From Castor canadensis (lineage: Eukaryota; Chordata; Mammalia; Rodentia; Castoridae), in the NCBI RefSeq assembly GCF_047511655.1, contig NC_133401.1:42613570-42677569 (forward strand): a stretch of 64,000 bases of DNA, given 5' to 3'. Below are positions 62,061-64,000 of this stretch, piece by piece. Made by a program: the position numbers and the translations under genes. The notes below the pieces were generated by a model. It saw nothing but the letters and a program-made list of their open reading frames with translations. It ran no database searches and was not told the DNA's origin. Numbering within the stretch: the stretch's first letter is position 1; each line of letters begins with the position of its first letter.

Positions 62061-63429
62061 TACTTTGCCTCGAGAGTGGAGGATGGATTTGAGGAGGTGA
62101 GATGGGAAGACATTATTGCAATGTCATTCACTCAGCCACTCCATCCGCCCTTCTGATTTTCTATCAGTCCATCTGCCTGTCCACTGCAAGTGCAGGAGGC
62201 TACAGCTTAGCATGGGAAATATGAAGGGGAACAGTTGTGGCACCTGCCTTTCTGGGGCTGCCTCCTTGGAGGGCCTAGGTTTACCCAGGCGTAGGTTGTC
62301 AGCTCCTCTCATGCTCACACACTTTGTGGCCAGTGCCTCAGCTGCCTTCCAGGTGTCTGCTAGCTGTGTGGGGAGACAGGGTGCTTAGGGCCTGAAGGGG
62401 CACAGCCACTACTGCAGACAGGCAATCTGGGGAGCCAGTGAGGTGAACAGTCCTGTCGGAAGCTTTTAAAATAATTACCCCTGCCTGCACTGGCTGACTG
62501 GCTGACGGCAGCCTATTAGCCCTGAGTTGGAAATTCTGAATTGTTTCATGACAATTGAAAACACGACTGGAGACCAACTGGGAGGGAGCTGCCCATGAAA
62601 TATTTATGTTTCCGCAGTGTTGTGGGGCTGCTTCCCCTTCAGCCTGAGAACCTGGATGCACAGGACTAGTGGCTTCCAGGTGACTGCTGTTGTTCCTAGG
62701 AGTCCTTGGGTTGATGCCCCTGGTGATGGGATGTGTTTCTGGGCAGAGTTGTGAAGTTGATTTTGGGACCTGCCCCTACTGTTGCCCTCACTCCCAGCTG
62801 TATACATCAGCACTGCAGTGTCCCTACCAGGAGGCCCAAGTGGAAGTAGCGCTTAGGGGCTGGAGATGCTTTCTGTGTCCATGAGGGCTCACCGTGAGTC
62901 AGTCAGGGTGCGAATTCTCGTTCTGCCCTCTTAGTGCTGTGAATTTCATTTTCTTAAGCTGTTCAGTGTGGGATGCTATGAGCTCTTGCCTTGCAGGGCT
63001 TTGAGGCACAGGGATGACCAGATGCAGGGGGCCTGGCCCTTAGCCACAGTCTCACACACTCATCAGGAGCAGCCCTTGGTTGGTCCTGGGGTCAGCTGGG
63101 GCTGGCTATGGGAGTCCCTACTGGATCCCCAGGGCTTTGTAGTCTCTTTTCCTCTGCAGAGTGCTTTGAAGTACTCTGTGTTTTCCCCCTTCTTTTCAAA
63201 TACTAAATAAATATTCATGCTGAATGGGTATGCATTGACCTGGCAGGCAGCTCTGATGGGTGACATGCCCTATGGTCTTGGTGAGGGACCCAGATGCCCA
63301 GCCCAGGCCTCTGTTCGTAGGTGGGGCTCTGCCATAACTGGTGGGTAGCACCTGCCTGACCACCTGACCTCACAGCCTGCGTTTCTTGCTCCTTTTTACT
63401 TTAACCATAGTCATTTGTGATTCAAGTCA

Positions 63430-63760
63430 GCAGGCATCTACTGAGTACTTACAGGATGGATGCAGAGGGGCTGACTTTTTTTTTTTTTTCCTTTAGCATC
63501 AGCCATATGCTAGGTCTGTGCTGGGTTCTTTGAATCACAACCAGCTGTCAGCCCATTCTCCAGATGAGAAACTCAAGCTGGCTCTGTGACTGGCCCAAGA
63601 TCCTAACCAATAGTAATTCTGCTCCCATGAATTAAGCACCCAGGTGTGGATCAGGTCTTTGTTAATGTCTCCTGTGCAGTAGCTCCTTTAGTTCTCAAAG
63701 CAAATGTGTAGAGCGGGAGTATTTATCTCTCTAAGTGTCAAGAAGTAAAAGCCTAGGAGG
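63430..63760. mobile_element. MIR-like remnants
   Basis: catctactgagtacttacag, ccattctccagatgagaaac and gctctgtgactggcccaaga are MIR-type. A T-run at 63475-63490 interrupts. 63620-63760 looks like a second decayed copy. Confidence 0.45.
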
Positions 63761-64000
63761 TAACAATTCAGTCTGGGCCTCTGGGCTCTGTCCCCCCTTT
63801 CTATCCTATCCCGTGCCTTGTGTTGACTTGGAGGTAGCCACAACAGCCTGCAAGAAAATGGGCTACAGTCGGTGTTCCCACTACTCACCTGGGAAAACTG
63901 AGGATATATACTTGCCCCCTCTGACTGTCTGCCCTCTGGGGCTCCTACCTGGCACCGGCTTCTCTATCTCTTCCTTGATACTATGAAATGAAGGTCTGGC

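Larger units (their letters stand above)
58110..64000. other. Distal PITX1 upstream region
   Basis: 58500-59000 is still CpG-rich. Beyond that are only a few MIR pieces, two ID-like SINEs and a GAAG microsatellite. 60190-60570, 60660-61890 and 62060-63420 show no gene or repeat I can name, apart from an AT/GC-mixed segment at 62440-62620 that looks like a regulatory candidate. Confidence 0.5.

Overview
The window is nuclear DNA of a placental mammal. It has spliced genes with GT-AG introns, LINE-1 and MIR remnants, CpG islands and very many SINEs. Most SINEs are a tRNA-derived (ID-like) unit, alone or fused behind one or two 7SL-derived (B1-like) units. That mix points to a rodent; from memory of the SINE families I favour a castorimorph such as beaver, but I cannot prove the species.

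Two protein-coding genes are clear and convergent. CATSPER3, a pore subunit of the sperm CatSper calcium channel, lies on the + strand. Seven coding exons run from 7214 to 30097 and give about 363 residues with an intact S1-S6 ion-channel domain and C-terminal coiled coil. The first coding exon (about 35 residues) was not found and is probably upstream of base 1. PITX1, the paired-like homeodomain factor of hindlimb, pituitary and craniofacial development, lies on the - strand. It is complete: three coding exons from 52508 down to 47493, 314 codons plus stop, with a poly(A) signal at 46438-46443.

Layout: 1-7213 is probable CATSPER3 intron 1, mostly old LINE and SINE. 7214-30097 is CATSPER3; its 12.7 kb intron 2 is packed with a decayed + strand LINE-1 cut up by SINEs and by a younger L1 3'-end insertion. 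30.2-46.4 kb is the spacer between the two 3' ends, with a few SINEs and MIRs, a possible CTCF motif at 41401 and a possible orphan - strand terminal exon near 35.1 kb. 46.4-53.2 kb is PITX1 with CpG-rich exons and promoter. 53.2-64 kb is PITX1 upstream DNA, nearly SINE-free, with a second CpG island at about 57.2-58.1 kb and possible regulatory segments.

The two genes have no shared function; the pairing is the known mammalian neighbourhood (human 5q31.1). I found no convincing new protein system. The least explained structures are a degenerate array of about 26 bp period in PITX1 intron 2, an AT-rich repeat-bearing block in PITX1 intron 1, three L1 3' ends with graded target-site duplications, and the orphan exon near 35.1 kb.
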